NCBI GenBank assembly: GCA_018825785.1
Contig: JAHKAY010000007.1
Location: forward strand, 1 to 35,032
DNA length: 35,032 bases
Source of the DNA: Chloroflexota bacterium
GTDB lineage: Bacteria > Chloroflexota > Dehalococcoidia > JACVQG01 > JAHKAY01
Direction of reading: 5' to 3'
The notes under the pieces were generated by a model, which was not told the DNA's origin, did not search any database, and was given only the letters and a program-made list of their open reading frames with translations. The position numbers and the translations under genes are program-made. Below are positions 31,885 through 35,032 of the stretch, in pieces. Numbering within the stretch: the first letter of the stretch is position 1; each line of letters begins with the position of its first letter.

Positions 31885-34143
31885 CTACCTGAACTGCCCA
31901 GCGCCAGGAACCCCCTCCCCATAGACCTGATAGATAACAACCTGCTCATTCCTGAAAGCCACCGGGAAAATCGTTTCCAACTCCTCCAGGGCACCATACC
32001 GGGCCCTCTCCAGGGCCCCCACATAAATATACTTCACTTTGTAGCTTTGGAGAAGCCCCCGCACATCGGGGTCTCCCGGGTTCCTGTACATCCTGTCCAC
32101 ATCGCCCCGGCGTCCTACCCAGGGCCCTGCCCCCCTCCACCCTATCTCGTGGCTCACCTGGCCCATAACCGCAGGCATGCCACTTAGGGCCGATACCCGG
32201 CCTGCCAGGCTGTATTCTTCCCCCACCGCCTCCAGCACCACCCCCTGCCTCCCCCTCAGCCATTCTATGGCCTCCCTCTCCCCGGGCATGGCCCTCTCCA
32301 GAAAGGCCATGCCGTCCAGGCTCAGGGGCCGGGCCCCAGAGCGGAGGGTGGCTATCGCCGCCAGGGGATAGAAGAGGACACCCAACAAGAGCAGGACAAG
32401 ACTGCCCCTCCACACCCACCACCCCCAGGACTTCAGGGAAACCAGACAGGAAAGCCCGTAAGCCGACCCCAGGGCCAGCAGTGCCCAGGCCTGGAAAGAA
32501 AACTTGAAGACAGTGTTCTGCCGGTTACCCATGTGGTCGCGCAAATAGAAGAGGTCCACCCCCATCAGGACAAGAAAGCCGGCAAAGACGAGGACGAGGG
32601 CCAGGGCCTCCTCCCTCCGCCCCTCCTCCGCCCGGCGCAGAAGGCTGGCCAGGGCCACCGCCAGGAGCAGGGAGAGGCCCAGGATGAGGGGCAGTCTCCC
32701 CACAACCAGGCCGGATTCGCCCAGGGCCAGGGCCACAAGTGTCCAGAGGACCCCGGGGAAGAGGGCAACCCCCCAGGCCATCAGCCCCTCCCCCCACCTC
32801 AGCCCACGGGCCTGCCTGAGGAGGAAGCCCAGGGAGACGAAGAGGAAAAGGCCCCACACGATGACGAAGGCCAGGGGCCTGGTGCCCGGTCCCAGCCAGG
32901 GCCAAACGCCTTGCACCGGATTCCTCAGGCCCAGGTAAAAGGGGATATAGAGAAAGAGGGCCAGGGCCAGCACCAGGGCCGCCACAAAGATGGCCCCTCT
33001 CCACCGCCCCTTCAGGGCATAGGTATGGACAGACAGCACCACCAGGAACAGGAAGCTGTAGAGCAGAAAGTCCCAGGTATTCAGAAGGCCCAGGGCCCCC
33101 AGGGAGAGGGCCAGGACCAGGAGGGAGGGGAGAAGAGTAAGAGAGAGGGCCCAGGGCCTGGGGGAGAAGAACATATTCACCAGGAGGCCCAGGCCCAGGA
33201 GGGCAAAGGGCAGGGCCATGAGGTGGGGGTGGAGGTCGCCGAAGTAGAAAGAGAAGAAGGGGAACTCGGTGATGGTGTAGTCCAGGTTCTGGCCACCTTC
33301 GTAGGTGGCTATGACCCTGGTAGCCCGCCACCACCAGACATGCTGGGTGGGATACCAGGTAGCCGCTTCATAGGGGCGCTCCAGCCCCTCTATCCCTATC
33401 CAGGACCAGAAGCCGGGGGGGCCCCAGCCCCGGGCATAGAGGGCCTCCAGCACCCCCTCCAGGTTCCCCAGAACGAGGAGAAACCCCACCCCCACCAGTC
33501 CCCACATCGCCGCCGTCCTGGGCTTGTCCCCCGCCCTCAGGTTGTAGAGAAGACCGAAGGCCCCCAGGGCCACCAGCCCGGCCAGGAGGGCCAGGGCCAG
33601 GTTATAGCCCAAGGCAGGATGAATCCCCACCAGCTTTATCACCACCCCCCACATCACATAGCCAAAGTAGTAGTAGTTCACCGGCTCCCCTGCCAGCCAG
33701 AAGTCCTCCGGCGGGAAATACCTTGCCCCCAGGACGCTGTTCAAGAAGCCGAAGTCCCCCAGCTTCTCCCCGGAATTGAGGTCGGGGTTCAGGGCCCGGA
33801 GGTAGGCCTCGCCAAGAAATACGACAACAAAGAGGCCCTCCACCAGGAGCACATAGGCCCAGCGCTGGCGGAAAAAGGCTGCCAGCTCCCCCCAGTGACG
33901 GGCGACAACCCAGACGGAAAGGAGCCCCATAAAGAGGAGGACCAGGAAAATACTGATGCGGGAGAAGGGTACGAGACGCAGGCTCCCCCCCAGCCAGAGC
34001 ATATAGGCTAGAAAAAGCAGGCCCAGGGCTTTGGAGAAGGCATAGCCCCTATCCCGGAGGAAGGGGAAAAGGGCCCGGGCCAGGGGGAAGGAAATGAGGC
34101 CGATTAGCTGGAGGGCTGCCCAACCCAGGATTAAGTGGAGCAA
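31885..34143 (-). CDS. DUF2298 (Chlor_Arch_YYY) integral membrane protein
   Basis: The 752-residue, very hydrophobic protein has more than a dozen predicted membrane segments. It shows the family's hallmark features: GEPVNYYYFGYVMWG, EFPFFSFYFGDLHPHLMALPF and YLRDHMGNRQNTVFKF. The family is found in Chloroflexota and archaea; by fold it looks like a GT-C glycosyltransferase, but its function is not established. The start is TTG 34143, inside the last codons of ftsY, without a good ribosome site, so translation is probably coupled. Confidence 0.88.
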   Translation of the reverse strand: MLHLILGWAALQLIGLISFPLARALFPFLRDRGYAFSKALGLLFLAYMLWLGGSLRLVPFSRISIFLVLLFMGLLSVWVVARHWGELAAFFRQRWAYVLLVEGLFVVVFLGEAYLRALNPDLNSGEKLGDFGFLNSVLGARYFPPEDFWLAGEPVNYYYFGYVMWGVVIKLVGIHPALGYNLALALLAGLVALGAFGLLYNLRAGDKPRTAAMWGLVGVGFLLVLGNLEGVLEALYARGWGPPGFWSWIGIEGLERPYEAATWYPTQHVWWWRATRVIATYEGGQNLDYTITEFPFFSFYFGDLHPHLMALPFALLGLGLLVNMFFSPRPWALSLTLLPSLLVLALSLGALGLLNTWDFLLYSFLFLVVLSVHTYALKGRWRGAIFVAALVLALALFLYIPFYLGLRNPVQGVWPWLGPGTRPLAFVIVWGLFLFVSLGFLLRQARGLRWGEGLMAWGVALFPGVLWTLVALALGESGLVVGRLPLILGLSLLLAVALASLLRRAEEGRREEALALVLVFAGFLVLMGVDLFYLRDHMGNRQNTVFKFSFQAWALLALGSAYGLSCLVSLKSWGWWVWRGSLVLLLLGVLFYPLAAIATLRSGARPLSLDGMAFLERAMPGEREAIEWLRGRQGVVLEAVGEEYSLAGRVSALSGMPAVMGQVSHEIGWRGAGPWVGRRGDVDRMYRNPGDPDVRGLLQSYKVKYIYVGALERARYGALEELETIFPVAFRNEQVVIYQVYGEGVPGAGQFR

Positions 34144-35032
34144 AGGGCCTCGGCGAAGGCCCGGGGGTCAAAGGCGGCCATGTCCTCCAGCTTCTCCCCG
34201 GTGCCGATGTAAAGGATGGGTATCCTGAGCTCCTGGGCAATGGCCAGGACAATCCCCCCCTTGGCCGTGCCGTCCAGCTTGGCCAGGAAGATACCGCTTA
34301 CCTCCACCGCCTCGGCAAAGTGCCTGGCCTGGATAAGGCCGTTCTGCCCGGTGGTGGCATCCAGGACCAGCAGGACCTGGTGGGGGGCGGTGGGGTCGTG
34401 GCGGGAGGCCACCCGCTTAATCTTCTTCAACTCCTCCATCAGGTTGTACTTGGTATGGAGGCGTCCAGCGGTGTCTATCAGCACCACCCCCGCCTGCCGC
34501 TTCCTGGCCGCCTCTATAGCGTCAAAGACCACCGCCCCCGGGTCTGCCCCCGGCTGGTGAGCGATCACCTCCGCCCCCGCCCTCTCCCCCCACACCCGGA
34601 GCTGGTCTATGGCCGCCGCCCGGAAGGTATCCGCCGCCGCCAGCACCACCCGCTCCCCCTGCTCCTTGTAGCTGTGGGCCAGCTTGGCGATGCTGGTAGT
34701 CTTGCCCGACCCGTTCACCCCGACAAAGAGGATGACCAGGGGGGAGACAGACGGAGGGGCTGGCCTCGTATCCACCCGGAGGAGGCCCTCTATCTCCGCC
34801 GCCAGGGCCCCCTGCACCTGGGCCCCGGCGGTCAGGCCCTCCCGGCGGGCCCTATCCTTGACCTTTTCCACCAGGAGGCGCGTGGTGGGGACCCCCACAT
34901 CGGCCAGGAGCAGCAGCTCCTCCAGCTCAGCCCAGAGCTCCTCCCCAAAGCGGGGCCTCTCCAGGAGCTGGCCCAGTCTGCCGAGGACCCCCTCCCGCGT
35001 CCGCCTGAGGGCCTCTCTTGTTCTCCTCAGCA
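34131..35032 (-). CDS. ftsY: Signal recognition particle receptor FtsY (5' end at window edge)
   Basis: The frame is open from the stop at 34131 to the right edge, giving about 300 residues. It covers the N domain (LRRTREALRRTREGVLGRLG at the edge) and the full SRP GTPase G domain: GVNGSGKTTSIAKLA, DTFRAAAIDQL, DTAGRLHTKYNLMEELKK, LAKLDGTAKGG and the closing IGTGEKLEDMAAFDP. The last two bases of the window on this strand are TG, so the start codon may sit exactly at the edge. That would make this a short FtsY without an acidic A domain. It docks SRP-ribosome complexes at the membrane. Confidence 0.95.
   Translation of the reverse strand, partial: LRRTREALRRTREGVLGRLGQLLERPRFGEELWAELEELLLLADVGVPTTRLLVEKVKDRARREGLTAGAQVQGALAAEIEGLLRVDTRPAPPSVSPLVILFVGVNGSGKTTSIAKLAHSYKEQGERVVLAAADTFRAAAIDQLRVWGERAGAEVIAHQPGADPGAVVFDAIEAARKRQAGVVLIDTAGRLHTKYNLMEELKKIKRVASRHDPTAPHQVLLVLDATTGQNGLIQARHFAEAVEVSGIFLAKLDGTAKGGIVLAIAQELRIPILYIGTGEKLEDMAAFDPRAFAEALCST

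Noticed and set aside
30079-34011. Very long plus-strand frames (702 and 492 codons) opposite the membrane proteins
   Set aside because: They are Gly/Pro/Gln/Glu-rich complements of hydrophobic GC-rich genes, with no domains and no ribosome sites; the minus-strand genes have clear family motifs.

Overview
This is a GC-rich bacterial window that most resembles Chloroflexota (Dehalococcoidia-like). The main clues are the paired very hydrophobic DUF2298 and TIGR03663-type membrane proteins next to ftsY, a monoderm-style set of lipoproteins with lgt, and the housekeeping core rpmH-rnpA-yidD-yidC-jag-ileS. The taxonomic call is inference from gene content. No rRNA, tRNA, CRISPR array, transposase or integrase was seen.

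Left part (1-11.4 kb, accessory): a thiamine-diphosphate (TPP) dehydrogenase E1 alpha gene runs off the left edge on the minus strand, behind a pabB-pabC pair (p-aminobenzoate for folate) and a membrane-anchored protein built of 39-residue repeats. Divergent from that protein, with recognisable promoters on both sides, is a second E1 alpha gene and its E1 beta partner. Both alpha subunits begin with a twin-arginine motif plus a lipobox, which is very unusual for an enzyme normally found in cytoplasmic 2-oxoacid dehydrogenase complexes. No E2 or E3 gene is visible. After a small YgiT-type zinc-finger gene come four tandem lipoproteins, each with a lipobox, a Pro/Thr linker of very different length and one CxxCH heme site, plus two decayed copies of the same gene. 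The best candidate for an undescribed system here is an exported, membrane-tethered TPP dehydrogenase that could pass electrons to surface heme lipoproteins. That link is a hypothesis.

Middle part (11.4-25.8 kb, plus strand except one gene): an MBOAT acyltransferase and an SGNH/AlgJ-like partner (surface glycan acylation), then a consensus promoter driving rpmH-rnpA-yidD, a beta-propeller lipoprotein inserted before yidC, yidC overlapping jag by 179 bases, ileS, an unknown 172-residue protein, a minus-strand rubredoxin-like/cyclic-nucleotide-domain fusion, and fabF-recJ-RNase H-like exonuclease joined by 1-4 base overlaps.

Right part (25.8-35 kb, minus strand): a tightly packed run read from ftsY (cut by the right edge) through DUF2298, a TIGR03663-type protein, a YbhN/LPG-synthase-type membrane protein, an FAD oxidoreductase, lgt, ccdA and a TlpA/ResA-like thioredoxin lipoprotein. 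It joins membrane targeting, lipid-linked glycan work, lipoprotein acylation and disulfide reduction for cytochrome c maturation. Lgt and CcdA/TlpA are what the heme lipoproteins on the left would need.
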